Source: Planctomycetota bacterium (GTDB taxonomy: Bacteria > Planctomycetota > Planctomycetia > Pirellulales > Lacipirellulaceae). Taken from it: a stretch of DNA of 64,000 bases. The notes beneath the pieces were generated by a model. The model saw only the letters and a list, made by a program, of their open reading frames with translations, searched no databases and was not told where the DNA came from. Numbering within the stretch: position 1 is the first letter of the stretch; each line of letters opens with the position of its first letter. The position numbers and the translations under genes were made by a program. The stretch is from the NCBI GenBank assembly GCA_013152205.1, contig JAADGV010000111.1:116668-180667 (forward strand). The letters are read 5' to 3'. Positions 9,981-19,545 of this stretch are shown one piece after another.

Positions 9981-11104
9981 CTAAGATTTTTTTAGCGAAT
10001 CGGCGAAGCTCGTGGAGTATTTCAACCCAAATGTCTCAGCCACCGCCCGGTTCGTCACTTCGCCGCCAAACAGATTGATCGCCCTGCCCACGGGTGGCAA
10101 CTCTCGGGCAGCTTGTTCAATCCCGCGGTCGGCAATTTCTAGCAGCCAGGGCAAAGTCACGTTGCATAGAGCGTAGGTGCTGGTTCGCCCGACGGCACCG
10201 GGCATGTTGGTTACGCAGTAGTGGACCACGTCGTTGATGACAAAGGTAGGCTCGCTGTGCGACGTAGGCCGACTGGTGGCGATGCAGCCGCCTTGGTCGA
10301 TGGCCACATCGATAATCACGCTGCCAGGCTTCATGCGGGCCAGGTCTTCTTTTTCGATGAGCCGGGGGGCCTTGGCTCCGGGGATGAGGACTGCGCCGAT
10401 CACCAAGTCGGCCCTGCCAGCTGGTCGCGGATGGTGTGGCGGTCGCTGAACAAGACATCGACGTTTGGCGGCATCACATCGGCCAGATAGCGTAGGCGAT
10501 CCATGTTGATATCAAGCAGTCCGACATTGGCGTTGAAGCCGGCTGCGATTTTTGCCGCATTGGCTCCTACCACTCCGCCGCCGAGGATTGTGATATTGGC
10601 CGGGGCGACACCGGGGACGCCTCCGAGCAAAATCCCGCGACCCATCTGCGGACGTTCGAGATACTTCGCGCCTTCCTGGATACTCATCCGGCCCGCCACT
10701 TCGCTCATGGGGGTGAGCAGCGGCAGTCGACCCCGATCGTCGGCCAGGGTTTCGTAAGCTACGGCCGTACATCCGGCATCGCGCAAGGCCTCGGTAAGTG
10801 GTCGGTCGGCTGCAAAATGAAAATAGGTGAACAGTATTTGGCCGTCCCGAATCATTGGCCATTCGCTCGGCAAAGGCTCTTTCACCTTGATGACGAGGTC
10901 TGCCTTGGCGAAAACTTCCTCGGCGCTGCTCACCATTTCGCAGCCATGCCGCAGGTAATCGTGATCTGCCAGCCCCGAGCCTAGCCCAGCCCCGGCCTCA
11001 ACTACCACCTGATGGCCATGCCGCACAAGCTCCTCAACCCCTACAGGAAGCAGAGCGACCCGGTACTCGTCTTGCTTAATCTCTCTGGGCACACCAACAA
11101 TCAT
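9981..11104 (-). pseudogene. ald: Alanine dehydrogenase gene with a one-base frameshift
   Basis: The two halves together make one full Ald (NAD-dependent, L-alanine to pyruvate and ammonia). Frame one (11104 to 10400) has MIVGVPREIKQDEYRVALLP, Lys in VIKVKEPLPSEW, His in FTYFHFAADR and the Rossmann GGGVVGANAA; it ends at RDQLAGPTW. The next frame (down to 9981) continues with ADLVIGAVLIPGAKAPRLIE, DVAIDQGG and NMPGAVGRTSTYAL. The join is the run at about 10411-10414: plus strand GGCCCTGCC where one more C would restore the frame. Either a true inactivating deletion or a homopolymer sequencing error. All catalytic residues are otherwise present, which favours a recent event or an error. Confidence 0.88.
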
Positions 11105-11217
11105 CGGAAACGAACTCCGCAGCTATCGAGGACAGAGGTGAGGGCTGAGTTTGCAGCGGTCGCCAGTCTACCACAGACCCAATGGCCAGATCACGCTGAG
11201 CGGTTACAATTGGCCCT

Positions 11218-11490
11218 ATGACGACCGAACCGAACAATAAATGGGTGCCTGTGTTGGTGATTGCTGCGGCATTGGCAATCTGGGGTGTGATACTCGCGGT
11301 GGGGGCCTATTTGGCGCCGGGAGGGACGTCGGGGGGCCACGATGGACGCAAATTGCTGGTAGTTGCGGCGACCATAGGCGGTTTTTTGCTGCTCTGGGGA
11401 AGTATTTTAATGATTTCTGCCTCGAAACAGCGACGTCTGGTGCAGGAGAAACCAGGCAGCGATGCCGATCAAGATCGTAGAAACCGATAA
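11218..11490 (+). CDS. Small two-helix membrane protein
   Basis: 90 aa. Two membrane segments are clear: VPVLVIAAALAIWGVILAVG (about 10-29) and KLLVVAATIGGFLLLWGSIL (about 45-64), with a Gly-rich loop between and a basic/acidic tail (KQRRLVQEKPGSDADQDRRN). No known family was recognised; it looks like the small planctomycete membrane proteins that often precede ribosomal or secretion genes. It starts 114 bp from the start of the divergent ald gene and 113 bp before rplM. Confidence 0.65.
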   Translation: MTTEPNNKWVPVLVIAAALAIWGVILAVGAYLAPGGTSGGHDGRKLLVVAATIGGFLLLWGSILMISASKQRRLVQEKPGSDADQDRRNR

Positions 11491-11602
11491 CTAAGGCTTG
11501 CCCGTCGGGGCGATGATTAGTAGATTGGGGGATTCTCGACCGGAGCCGATTCTGCTCTGGGGCGGGCCCTTGATACAGCGAAACTGATGCACTGGGACTC
11601 TG

Positions 11603-12046
11603 ATGCAGATAAAAACCTACATGGCCAAGCCCGGCGAGGTCGAACAAAAATGGCTTCTCGTCGACGCGACAGACAAAGTCGTGGGTCGCTTGGCGGCTGA
11701 AATCGCCACGATTCTGATGGGCAAGCACCGTCCGACCTACACTCCCCACACCGACACGGGCGACTATGTGGTTGTGGTGAATGTCGAGAATATCTACTTC
11801 TCCGGAAAGAAGTGGGAGCAAAAGAAGTACGCTTGGTACACCGGCTACACACGCCAACGCACGGTGACTGCCGAAATCCGGCGAGAGCGAAAACCGGCTC
11901 TCATCCTCACCGAAGCCGTACGCCGCATGTTGCCAAAGAATAAGCTGGGTCGAGTCATGCTCGCCAAGCTCAAAGTGTATGCCGGGCCGAACCACCCGCA
12001 CACGGCACAACAACCCGAACCAACCGAACTGGCCCTAAAGGCCTGA
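11603..12046 (+). CDS. rplM: 50S ribosomal protein L13
   Basis: 147 aa, the usual length. Early-assembling large-subunit protein. Family motifs: KTYMAKPGEVEQKWLLVDA, VVGRLAAEIATILMGKHRP, DTGDYVVVVN, KKYAWYTGY and the late MLPKNKLGRVMLAKLKVYAG followed by NHPH. It is followed after 81 bp by rpsI, the classic L13-S9 pair. An internal ATG at 11621 (MAKPG) is an alternative, but the residues MQIKTY before it match the family N-terminus. Confidence 0.98.
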   Translation: MQIKTYMAKPGEVEQKWLLVDATDKVVGRLAAEIATILMGKHRPTYTPHTDTGDYVVVVNVENIYFSGKKWEQKKYAWYTGYTRQRTVTAEIRRERKPALILTEAVRRMLPKNKLGRVMLAKLKVYAGPNHPHTAQQPEPTELALKA

Positions 12047-12127
12047 TCTACCCCGTTAACGGCTGCCGTCAGGCTGCCCCGTAGTCCACAGCGACGATCA
12101 CAAGAAACATAGCAGGACCAAAACGTC

Positions 12128-12529
12128 ATGCCAGCAGCCACAGTCGAAGAAGCCCTGGGAACCGGTCGTCGCAAGACCTCTGTCGCTCGAGTGCGTATCC
12201 GTGCCGGTAGCGGCAAGATCACGATCAACAAGCGCGAGTTGGACGAATTCTTCTGTGTCGAGCAAGATCGCAACGCGGCTGTCTCGCCGTTGGTACACTG
12301 CGAAGTGCGCGATCAGGTCGACATTGTCATTCGCGTCCACGGCGGGGGCACCACCGGCCAAGCTGGCGCCTGCATGCAAGGCATCGCTCGGGCTCTGCTA
12401 AAGCATGATAGCGACCTCACCGAAAAGCTTCGCGAGAAGAGCTTCCTGACTCGAGATGCTCGTATGAAAGAGCGAAAGAAGCCCGGTCTGCACGGTGCTC
12501 GTCGCGCGACTCAGTTCTCGAAGCGTTAA
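12128..12529 (+). CDS. rpsI: 30S ribosomal protein S9
   Basis: 133 aa. Small-subunit head protein whose C-terminal tail reaches the P-site tRNA. Family motifs: GTGRRKTSVARVRI, GSGKITINKREL, VHGGGTTGQAGACMQGIARA, and the basic tail ending KKPGLHGARRATQFSKR, where the final SKR is the conserved P-site end. Cotranscribed with rplM; a terminator follows 35 bp after the stop. Confidence 0.98.
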   Translation: MPAATVEEALGTGRRKTSVARVRIRAGSGKITINKRELDEFFCVEQDRNAAVSPLVHCEVRDQVDIVIRVHGGGTTGQAGACMQGIARALLKHDSDLTEKLREKSFLTRDARMKERKKPGLHGARRATQFSKR

Positions 12530-12562
12530 TCGCACGCTGCTCACATATCCAGACAATCAGAC

Positions 12563-12594
12563 AAAGCCGAGGGATTGCAATCCCCCGGCTTTTG
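12563..12594 (+). terminator. Terminator after rplM-rpsI
   Basis: Stem AGCCGAGGGATT paired with AATCCCCCGGCT (12565-12576 with 12579-12590, one mismatch) and a very short loop, then TTTTG. The TTGCAA-type centre is shared with other hairpins in the window. Confidence 0.85.
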
Positions 12595-12742
12595 TCATGC
12601 TGTATTCAAGCAGTTTGCAAAAAGCCTCTGCTCCCCCTCCAGGCCACCGAAACCCTGCCTTCTAACCGGGGTTGAATCCAGTAGCGGCATCCGTGGTATG
12701 CTGCGGTAGCGGGTTAAACCTCATCGCCCACGAGAGAATATC

Positions 12743-14341
12743 ATGGTGGCAAAAGTCGTAAGTTGCGTCGGCATCGTCTCGCTGGTTTTTGGCCTTGCCG
12801 TCAATCTGGCCGTCGCAAAACCAGACGTCGAGTCGGTTGCAAACAACCTCGATATGGCCCTAGCCGAGCAGGTGTTTTCTGCGTCCGAGCAGCTTGCTCC
12901 GTCTTGCGACGATGCGACTTACCTTCGACGCGTATGGCTCGATCTGGTTGGCGATATCCCTACGCCCGAAGAGGTGATTGCTTTTTCGCTTGATCCGTCG
13001 GCCGACAAACGTCGACGGGTAGTGCGGCAATTGCTTGAGAGCCCGCACTATGGCCAGAATTGGGCCCGATATTGGCGCGACGTGATTTTTTTTCGTGCCC
13101 TGGACGAACGAGCCTTGATTGCAGCCGGGGCGATGGAAGCGGATATCACCAAGCGTCTGAACGATGGCGATGGCTGGGATGAGATTGCGGTGGAGTTCAT
13201 GACGGCTCGGGGCGACGTCAAGCAAAATGGCAGCACGGCGATCGTGATGGCACAGGGCGGGCGCACCGAAGAAACGACCTCCGAGATGTCGCGAATCTTT
13301 CTTGGAATCCAGATTCAATGTGCCCAGTGTCACGATCACCCGTACGATCGATGGAAGCGCAAACAGTTTCACGAACTGGCCGCCTTCTTCCCGCGCGTGG
13401 GGGTGCGAACGGTACGTGCGATGACCAAGCGGAGTTATGAAGTCTACACGATCGACCGCTTTCGAGACCGTAAACCGAAGAACACCGAAACCCGGCCCAC
13501 GGCTGAGCATTTTATGCCCAACCTGAACGACCCCAGCGCGAAAGGGACGCAAATCCAGCCTAAGTTTTTCTTAACCCGTGCTACCATGCCGTTGGGCACG
13601 TCTGATGCCGATCGGCGAGAGCAATTGGCCCAGTGGTTTACCGAGAACGAGTGGTTTGCCATCGCGCTGGTCAATCGTATGTGGTCGGAGCTAGTTGGCG
13701 AAGGTTTTTATGAGCCGATAGACGATATCGGTCCAGATCGCGAGGCCTCCGCTCCCAAAGCAGTGAAATTGTTGGCTACCAAATTTCGTAAGAGCAACTA
13801 CGATCTGCGTTGGTTGCTAGAAACGATTTGTGCCACCGAGGCGTATCAACGAGAGTCTCGTCCTCGCCGAAGTTCCGAAGGCACCCCGTTCGTAGCCAAT
13901 GTGCCGCAACGGTTGCGCAGCGACCAATTGTTCAACGCCCTTTACTCGGCTTTAGACATCCGCGAGACTCCCGAGAAGACGACTCCCCGGCGCCCCGGTC
14001 GGCGCGGACAGTTTGCCAAAGCATTTGGATATGACCCGAGTTTGCCCCGTGAAGGGATTTCGGTCTCGATTCCGCAAGTGTTGACGTTGATGAACTCGCC
14101 CCAAGTAAACGATCAACTGACCGGTGGACGCAAAGGAATTTTGGGCCGTTTGCTGCACGAGATCCGAGACGACGAACAGTTGGTAGTCGAATTCTATCTG
14201 CGTTGCCTAAGCCGACAGCCTGAGCAGGAAGAGATGGACATTGCATTGGCCTACATCGACGAGACGCCCAAACGGCGTCCGGCGTTTGAAGATCTGCTCT
14301 GGTCGCTGGTCAACTCGGCGGAATTCCAGCATCGCAGGTAA
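12743..14341 (+). CDS. DUF1549/DUF1553 secreted protein with CxxCH motif
   Basis: 532 aa with an N-terminal signal peptide (VVSCVGIVSLVFGLAVNLAV, then AKPD). Domain order is DUF1549 (about 30-235) and DUF1553 (about 285-525), the planctomycete PSCyt2/PSD1 architecture. CAQCHDHPYDRWKRKQFHEL begins at residue 193 and gives one possible covalent haem c site. No separate N-terminal PSCyt1 cytochrome domain is present, so this is a short form. It is followed after 81 bp by a DUF1501 gene, the standard partner. The family is very abundant in Planctomycetes; biochemical role is not established, with polysaccharide or sulfatase-associated roles often proposed. Confidence 0.9.
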   Translation: MVAKVVSCVGIVSLVFGLAVNLAVAKPDVESVANNLDMALAEQVFSASEQLAPSCDDATYLRRVWLDLVGDIPTPEEVIAFSLDPSADKRRRVVRQLLESPHYGQNWARYWRDVIFFRALDERALIAAGAMEADITKRLNDGDGWDEIAVEFMTARGDVKQNGSTAIVMAQGGRTEETTSEMSRIFLGIQIQCAQCHDHPYDRWKRKQFHELAAFFPRVGVRTVRAMTKRSYEVYTIDRFRDRKPKNTETRPTAEHFMPNLNDPSAKGTQIQPKFFLTRATMPLGTSDADRREQLAQWFTENEWFAIALVNRMWSELVGEGFYEPIDDIGPDREASAPKAVKLLATKFRKSNYDLRWLLETICATEAYQRESRPRRSSEGTPFVANVPQRLRSDQLFNALYSALDIRETPEKTTPRRPGRRGQFAKAFGYDPSLPREGISVSIPQVLTLMNSPQVNDQLTGGRKGILGRLLHEIRDDEQLVVEFYLRCLSRQPEQEEMDIALAYIDETPKRRPAFEDLLWSLVNSAEFQHRR

Positions 14342-14422
14342 CCAAGAAAAAAAATTGCCTCGTTCCGGCCAGGATGACCGGGCTATGGGCTGAGTGGCAC
14401 ACCCTTTAGGGAAAAACTAACA

Positions 14423-15724
14423 ATGAATCCTAGCCTTCAACACCATATCAGCGTGGCCGTCCGTCAGAAACGAGTCGTCGGACGTCGTGATTTTTTACGG
14501 CAACTGTCCGCGGCCAGTTTGGCGGCCGGGGCGTTCAGTTGGACCGACGCCATTAGCGCCTCAGCCGACGAACTACGCTCGCGCGGCATGGCTTGTATCT
14601 TGCTGTGGATGCAAGGCGGACCGTCACAGTTCGAGACGTTCAGCCCCAAGCCCGATCATGCCAACGGCGGCGAAACCAAGGCGATTGCCACCAGTGTTCC
14701 GGGCATCCACATCGCCGAAAACTTGCCCCGCTGTGCCCAGGTGATGGACGATTTGGCCATCATTCGTTCGATGACCAGCAACGAAGGCAACCACCAACGG
14801 GCGACCTATTTGCTCCATCATGGCTACCTGCCGCTGACGGGGGTGAAGCTCCCCACTTTGGGTTCAAACATTTCTCATCAGATTGGCGATGCTGCGAATC
14901 AGCTTCCTGGCCATGTGCGCATTGGCGACCGCTTGCCGAACTCAGGCGGAGGTGGTTTCTTAGGTGTCGAATACGATCCACTGGTGTTGCAAAACGCCAA
15001 CCGACCGCCGCAAAACACGACGCCTAGCACCAGCCGCGAACGCTACCAACGCCGGTTGGGGTTGCTCGATTCTATCCAGTCGAACTTTGCCTCGGCCGCA
15101 GGTGCCCAAGTGGTGGCCAACCAGCGCAAGCTGGTCGATCGTGCTGCCAAGATGATCCTCAGCCCGAGCATGGATGCGTTTGAGCTGGAAAACGAATCGA
15201 GCGAGATGCGTGCCAGCTACGGCGAAGGAGATTTCGCCACCGGTTGTCTGATGGCCCGACGCTTGATCGAACGGGGCGTCACATTTGTCGAAGTTGTTTC
15301 ACGCGGCTGGGATACCCATCAAGACAATTTTAATCGAACTCGCGAACTCACTGCTCAAGTCGACCAACCGATGGCGACCTTGATTGCGGATCTCAAATCG
15401 CGCGGCATGCTCGACAAGACGCTCGTCATTTGGATGGGCGAGTTTGGCCGCACACCACAGGTAAATCCACGTAGTGGCCGAGGTCATTATCCCAAAGCAT
15501 TCAACGTCGTACTTGCAGGCGGCGGCGTCCAGGGCGGACAAGTCATCGGCCAAACCAACGCGGACGGCACCGCTATCGAAGACCGCCCGGTCGCCGTGAA
15601 CGATCTCTTTCAGTCCATCTATCACACACTAAAAATCGACGCCGACCAAGAAAACATCAGCCGCGTCGGTCGACCCATCAAACTCGTGGACGGTGGCAAT
15701 GTTGTGGAAGAACTCTTCAGCTAG
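14423..15724 (+). CDS. DUF1501 Tat-exported protein
   Basis: 433 aa. Twin-arginine signal VVGRRDFLRQLSAASLAAGA with Arg21-Arg22, so probably exported folded. The DUF1501 body shows the alkaline-phosphatase-superfamily style blocks CILLWMQGGPSQFETFSPKP, GNHQRATYLLHHGYLPL, WDTHQDNFNRTRELTAQVD, VIWMGEFGRTPQVNPRSGRG and HYPKAFNVVLAGGGVQGG. The His and Asp residues in those blocks could bind metal, which is inference. Partner of the DUF1549 gene directly upstream; the same gene pair occurs again at 45.4-48.7 kb on the other strand. Confidence 0.9.
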   Translation: MNPSLQHHISVAVRQKRVVGRRDFLRQLSAASLAAGAFSWTDAISASADELRSRGMACILLWMQGGPSQFETFSPKPDHANGGETKAIATSVPGIHIAENLPRCAQVMDDLAIIRSMTSNEGNHQRATYLLHHGYLPLTGVKLPTLGSNISHQIGDAANQLPGHVRIGDRLPNSGGGGFLGVEYDPLVLQNANRPPQNTTPSTSRERYQRRLGLLDSIQSNFASAAGAQVVANQRKLVDRAAKMILSPSMDAFELENESSEMRASYGEGDFATGCLMARRLIERGVTFVEVVSRGWDTHQDNFNRTRELTAQVDQPMATLIADLKSRGMLDKTLVIWMGEFGRTPQVNPRSGRGHYPKAFNVVLAGGGVQGGQVIGQTNADGTAIEDRPVAVNDLFQSIYHTLKIDADQENISRVGRPIKLVDGGNVVEELFS

Positions 15725-15752
15725 AGCAACTCAGAATGCTTGGCCTGTTGAA

Positions 15753-15783
15753 CACCCGGGGGTTGCGACCCTGGGCTTTTGGA
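15753..15783 (+). terminator. Weak terminator-like hairpin after DUF1501
   Basis: CCCGGGGGT (15755-15763) can pair imperfectly with ACCCTGGG (15768-15775) around TTGCG-type loop bases, followed by CTTTT. Confidence 0.4.
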
Positions 15784-15820
15784 GCGTGCTGACCTGACTG
15801 CGGCATGGTATAACTTCGGC

Positions 15821-16141
15821 ATGACCGATTTTGTGCAAATAGCGACGACTTCTGCGACCGAGCAGCAGGCTGAGCAGATTGCCCAGGCTCTGGTCGACGA
15901 GCGTCTGGCTGCTTGTGTGCAGATCCTAGGCCCGATTCGTAGTATCTATCGTTGGCAGGAGAAAGTTGAACAAGCTGCCGAATGGCTTTGTGTTGCCAAG
16001 ACACGCCGGTCGTTGTTTGGCGATGTCGAAGCAAAGATCCGCGATCTACACTCCTACGAATGCCCCGAGATCGTTGCCACACCAATCGTTGACGGCAGCA
16101 AAGCCTACCTCGATTGGCTCGACAATCAACTCACCGACTAA
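15821..16141 (+). CDS. cutA: Divalent-cation tolerance protein CutA
   Basis: 106 aa from the ATG at 15821. CutA1 is a small trimeric protein with ferredoxin-like fold, linked to copper/divalent-metal tolerance. Motifs: FVQIATTSATEQQAEQIAQA, LVDERLAACVQILGPIRSIY, RWQEKVEQAAEWLCVAKT, SYECPEIVATPI and a final YLDWLDNQL. The frame is open further upstream to 15779, but the added residues (MERADLTAAW...) are not part of the family, so the internal ATG is chosen. It is convergent with the MBL gene (39-bp gap). Confidence 0.93.
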   Translation: MTDFVQIATTSATEQQAEQIAQALVDERLAACVQILGPIRSIYRWQEKVEQAAEWLCVAKTRRSLFGDVEAKIRDLHSYECPEIVATPIVDGSKAYLDWLDNQLTD

Positions 16142-16180
16142 GGCGGTTCTAGTGACGGGCTACTTTCAATTCGCGGCGTA

Positions 16181-17041
16181 TTATAGCCAGAGTTTTAACC
16201 GACCGTCGAGCATGTCGGGCAACGACTTTTTGACCAGCCGGGTAACGGCGTTGGGATGATAGCGGGTGCTGAGGTGCGAGGCGATGATCAGCTCGTTCTT
16301 GAAGCGATCGCGGCGGTCGACGAAGTCGTCGAGGTGCATGTGGCCGAACTTGTGGATTTTTTCTTTGCGATGCTCGGGCGATACAAAGGTCATTTCGCAA
16401 ATGAGAATCTTGGCGTCGTACATCGCAGGGCAATCGTCGAGCCCCTGGGGCGCAGTATCACCAAGATAGGCGATCAACGGTTGGCGAAACTCTTCGGTGA
16501 CTTCTGTTCCACTTAAACGAATGTCACGGATTTGCTCGCCGGCGAAATCTTGATACTCAGGTTTTAGCTTGCGACGGCGATCCCAGACGATGTAGCCCAA
16601 CGATGGCACGCTGTGCTTGGTTGCCGAGACGGTGACGACCAGTTCTCGCGATAGCTCGATTTCGTCGCCGGCCTTCAGCGGTTTGAGTTCGCACGGCATT
16701 CGGCCGCGATCGAGGCGGGTGAATTGTCGTAGGATTTGGGTGCAGGGATCGATCATCACCTCGGGCATGTAGATGGTGGGTGGCTCCATCTTCATCATCC
16801 GACGACGGGCGACGTAAACCGGCAAAGCGACGACGTGGTCGAGGTGGCCATGCGAAATGAACCAATTTTCGGTGCCCATGAACGACCACGGCTGCCCCCC
16901 GAGGTCGAAGCCGATTTTCATTTCGGGAATCCGCCAGTAGCTTTGGACGGCCGCTCGAGAATATCCCTCGATGGTGAGCCCGGCATGTTGCAGGGTTTGG
17001 ACAGGGGCGTTTTCAATCATAACTGGGGTCGGACGTCTCAA
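16181..17041 (-). CDS. Metallo-beta-lactamase-fold hydrolase, RNase Z-like
   Basis: 286 aa. The dinuclear zinc site is visible: [16 protein letters not shown] near 62-77, His/Ser in [10 protein letters not shown], Asp in [10 protein letters not shown] near 190-199, and HLSTRYHP near 258-265. The spacing and the LGDT and final His motifs match the RNase Z/ElaC side of the superfamily and its planctomycete relatives. Whether it matures tRNA 3' ends or cleaves another phosphodiester is not settled, because the N-terminal half is divergent ([17 protein letters not shown]). An internal ATG at 17020 is an alternative start. Confidence 0.82.
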   Translation of the reverse strand: MRRPTPVMIENAPVQTLQHAGLTIEGYSRAAVQSYWRIPEMKIGFDLGGQPWSFMGTENWFISHGHLDHVVALPVYVARRRMMKMEPPTIYMPEVMIDPCTQILRQFTRLDRGRMPCELKPLKAGDEIELSRELVVTVSATKHSVPSLGYIVWDRRRKLKPEYQDFAGEQIRDIRLSGTEVTEEFRQPLIAYLGDTAPQGLDDCPAMYDAKILICEMTFVSPEHRKEKIHKFGHMHLDDFVDRRDRFKNELIIASHLSTRYHPNAVTRLVKKSLPDMLDGRLKLWL

Positions 17042-17199
17042 CTTGACAGGTGGCGCGCAGGGTGCGTCGAATCTACTATCGTAGAGAGCCGAGGCTGGTT
17101 GGGAAAGGATGGCTGCGAGAAGGGTGTGGGGCAGTGCGAAGTGCTTGCCCGCGAGGTCGGGGATGTGATGTGAGATTTATGATTTGGCTAAGCCGCGAG

Positions 17200-17460
17200 C
17201 GGCTGGGGGGACATTTGTGGACAAAATTGTGTTGGTTGGTGCTTCTATCGTAGTGTTTGGTGGGGTAGTTTTGGCACGAATCGCGGGGGGGCCCCATTGG
17301 AGTGGACAGAAGGGAGCTCGGAATGCGGAATTTGGAGTGCGGAAGGAAAAAATATTGTCCATTTGGGCGCTATCAATGACGAAATCTGAATGACGAATGA
17401 CGAAAAAAGCTGATCGCTAACGGCTAAAAGCTAATCGCTATTGTCTCAGATGTGGTGGCC
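17200..17460. repeat. Gene-free segment with degenerate short direct repeats
   Basis: The gap 17042-17571 has no convincing gene. From about 17318 it holds decayed tandem words: GGAATGCGGAATTTGGAGTG, then ATGACGAAATCTGAATGACG, then GCTAACGGCTAAAAGCTAAT. Each is a run of 6-10 base near-copies. This kind of text looks like slipped-strand expansion or remains of older repeats. Confidence 0.5.
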
Positions 17461-17571
17461 CAATTTCAACACAAAAATTTGGCCGGGGGTAGTTTTCGCT
17501 GAGACTGTTGGAAAAGCCAGGCAGCGTCACCCGCTGCGTACTTATTCCCTCGCAAGTCCTGGGGATCCTCG

Positions 17572-18528
17572 TCAACGGGAATCTTCTCGTGACACGCGAA
17601 AGGATACCATGATCCACGCCATCGAGAATAATAAACCGAGGGTGGTTGGCTCGGGGACTTGTGTGGACGCAGCGAATTGAGGGGGGGCCGGAAAATTGGC
17701 TTCCCAGTCGGCGTAATCATTGGCGTTGAATAGGTCAGAAAACCCCCGTTGCCAGATGAGAAAGTCGCGACCATCGACATCGTGATCCTGGTCGAAGTTG
17801 CCAGGAATTGTGGCCGTCGCGTCAAGCCTTATGTCGTCGAAATTGACTTCCAGGTCGGAGGCAGGAAAATCGGGGTCCACCTGGTTGAGATTCACGAGGC
17901 GGATGCCTAGGGTTTGTCCGAGTTGAGGGTGCGCCAAGCCTGTGGTTAGGCTAATGGAGGTGTTAACGAATTCCCCGTCGTCGATAGATCCAAATAGAGA
18001 GTTGTTGTCTTGGGCAATAACTACGCCGCCTGCGAGGAGGTCAACCCGATAGCCGGGCAGTCCTTGGAGATCGAACGAGCCGGCAGAAGCAATATTTCCG
18101 ACGAGGACCTGCAAGTTGTAGACCGTGTTGGCGGCGAGTGTGTCGGCAAGAGTCGCGACGAGGCCATACTCGCCCAGTCCATCACTTCCTTGGAAGTTGA
18201 AGGCAATCGCGAGTCGCTGTCCTTCGGGGGCTCCGTCAGGAAAGTTTTCGTAGACGCCTGGATTGCCGATGGGATCAGGCACAAATGGAGTGAGCGTGCC
18301 GATAAAAAAGGTGTTGCCTGCTCCGCCGCCGGTAATGTTTTCCGGGTCGTAGAGATCCCAGCCATTGAGCGGGCCAAAGGTGAACTGATTGGAGGGATTT
18401 TCTCCCGAGATATCTTCGAAGCCAGGGTTGACCACATTCAGGGGGACCGCATTGGCCGAAGAGCAAACCATTGCCAATGGCAAAGCCAGTAGCAGAGAAA
18501 AGGGAACCAGCTTCGGTCGGTTATTCAT
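17572..18528 (-). CDS. PEP-CTERM secreted protein with dockerin-like tail
   Basis: 318 aa. Signal peptide LVPFSLLLALPLAMVCSSAN, then a beta-rich body starting VPLNVVNPGFEDISG (a carbohydrate-binding-like start seen in many PEP-CTERM proteins). Near residue 240 comes GNFDQDHDVDGRDFLIWQRG, a calcium-binding dockerin-like loop with a second half NANDYADWEANF. The C-terminus is VPEPTTLGLLFSMAWIMVSF plus RVSR: the PEP motif, a membrane helix and basic end recognised by exosortase. Expected to be sorted to the cell surface and released by an exosortase encoded elsewhere. Stand-alone gene. Confidence 0.85.
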   Translation of the reverse strand: MNNRPKLVPFSLLLALPLAMVCSSANAVPLNVVNPGFEDISGENPSNQFTFGPLNGWDLYDPENITGGGAGNTFFIGTLTPFVPDPIGNPGVYENFPDGAPEGQRLAIAFNFQGSDGLGEYGLVATLADTLAANTVYNLQVLVGNIASAGSFDLQGLPGYRVDLLAGGVVIAQDNNSLFGSIDDGEFVNTSISLTTGLAHPQLGQTLGIRLVNLNQVDPDFPASDLEVNFDDIRLDATATIPGNFDQDHDVDGRDFLIWQRGFSDLFNANDYADWEANFPAPPQFAASTQVPEPTTLGLLFSMAWIMVSFRVSREDSR

Positions 18529-18725
18529 GGTCTCTATTCCAGTATCAACAACAGGACAAGCCCCGTACCATTCTTACCTTAGAGATTGTATTTAGATAGC
18601 CTAAAACCCCCCTGTGTGGGCGTCTCGCAGGTGGCCCAGGCAACTTCGCAATACGATCTGCACTTATCGGTCGCTGTTCGGACATGTGTTGGCGCCACCC
18701 GCGTACCATAAAATGATCCGCCATG

Positions 18726-18756
18726 GTGCGTTACGCTATCGCTGCACGCACCCTAC
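18726..18756. repeat. 31-bp dispersed repeat, copy 2
   Basis: Matches 3506-3536 at 29 of 31 positions. It lies in the gap between the PEP-CTERM and SMUG genes. Confidence 0.6.
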
Positions 18757-18783
18757 CGGTTTAGGTTTCCGAAGTTAGGCCGT

Positions 18784-19506
18784 CTAGTCTTTCCAGATGC
18801 CAGCTTCGATTAGTTGTGTTGTGGCTGCTTCGGGCCAGCCTCGGTTGGCGGCGGGGCTGGCGGGGCTGGGGTGTAGGATGCGGGCGATCTTTGTTGTGGA
18901 GGGTGCGACTCGCTGTAGACATTTTTCGGCGTAGACGCCTATGCCGACGGCCCACTTGGGTTGGGTTGCTTTGATCAGGGCGCGAAGGTGGGCGTCGCAA
19001 ATTGTGTCGAGCGATTGGCGCTCGGCGGCGGGGAGTTTGTCGGGCGTGTGGTTCTTGCCGCTGGCTTGCATGAAGACGAGTGGGCAGTAGTTGGCGACGA
19101 AGTGGTGTTTGAAAAATTTGGCCGACGATTTGAACCGTTGGCGAAACAGGCCCCAGAGACGTTCGCCGGAAACTTCGCTGCGCGTGCATGCCAAGCCTTC
19201 GATGGGACGTTTGGGGTGTTCCCGTTTTGGGTGGGTGATGATGCCGTCGATCGCTAGCCAGTCGCGTACCGCCTCGATCTGTCCGAAGGGGACGCCTGTT
19301 TGGGCCATTCCCCAGGGGCCGGGGTTCATTCCTAGAAACAATACGCGCGTACCCGTCGGGTTCATTTTGCGTAGGTATTGCTCGTGTGCGGCCCAGGCGT
19401 AGTCGAGTGGGTTGTAGACGTGGGTTACCGGCTCGCTGAATTGGAGTTTGTCGACCGCTTTGGAGAGTTTTCGGGCGGCGGCGATGGCGGATTCAATGGG
19501 GGGCAT
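18784..19506 (-). CDS. SMUG1-type uracil-DNA glycosylase
   Basis: 240 aa. Removes uracil and oxidised pyrimidines such as 5-hydroxymethyluracil from DNA for base-excision repair. Diagnostic SMUG motifs: VYNPLDYAWAAHEQYL, then VLFLGMNPGPWGMAQTGVPF (active-site loop with GMNPGP), VRDWLAIDGI, and the DNA-intercalating loop ILHPSPASPAANRGW with catalytic-loop His. The family is scattered in bacteria and common in Planctomycetes, where the human-like SMUG1 form was noted as a likely transfer. It has 39 bp to the next minus gene, scpA, which is upstream. Confidence 0.93.
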   Translation of the reverse strand: MPPIESAIAAARKLSKAVDKLQFSEPVTHVYNPLDYAWAAHEQYLRKMNPTGTRVLFLGMNPGPWGMAQTGVPFGQIEAVRDWLAIDGIITHPKREHPKRPIEGLACTRSEVSGERLWGLFRQRFKSSAKFFKHHFVANYCPLVFMQASGKNHTPDKLPAAERQSLDTICDAHLRALIKATQPKWAVGIGVYAEKCLQRVAPSTTKIARILHPSPASPAANRGWPEAATTQLIEAGIWKD

Positions 19507-19545
19507 TTTTCTTGTGGTGGGGTCCGGCGGCTCGTAGAGCCACGG

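Noticed and set aside
17184..17393. 69-aa ORF with one hydrophobic stretch
   Set aside because: The second half is made of degenerate repeat DNA and no ribosome site is visible.
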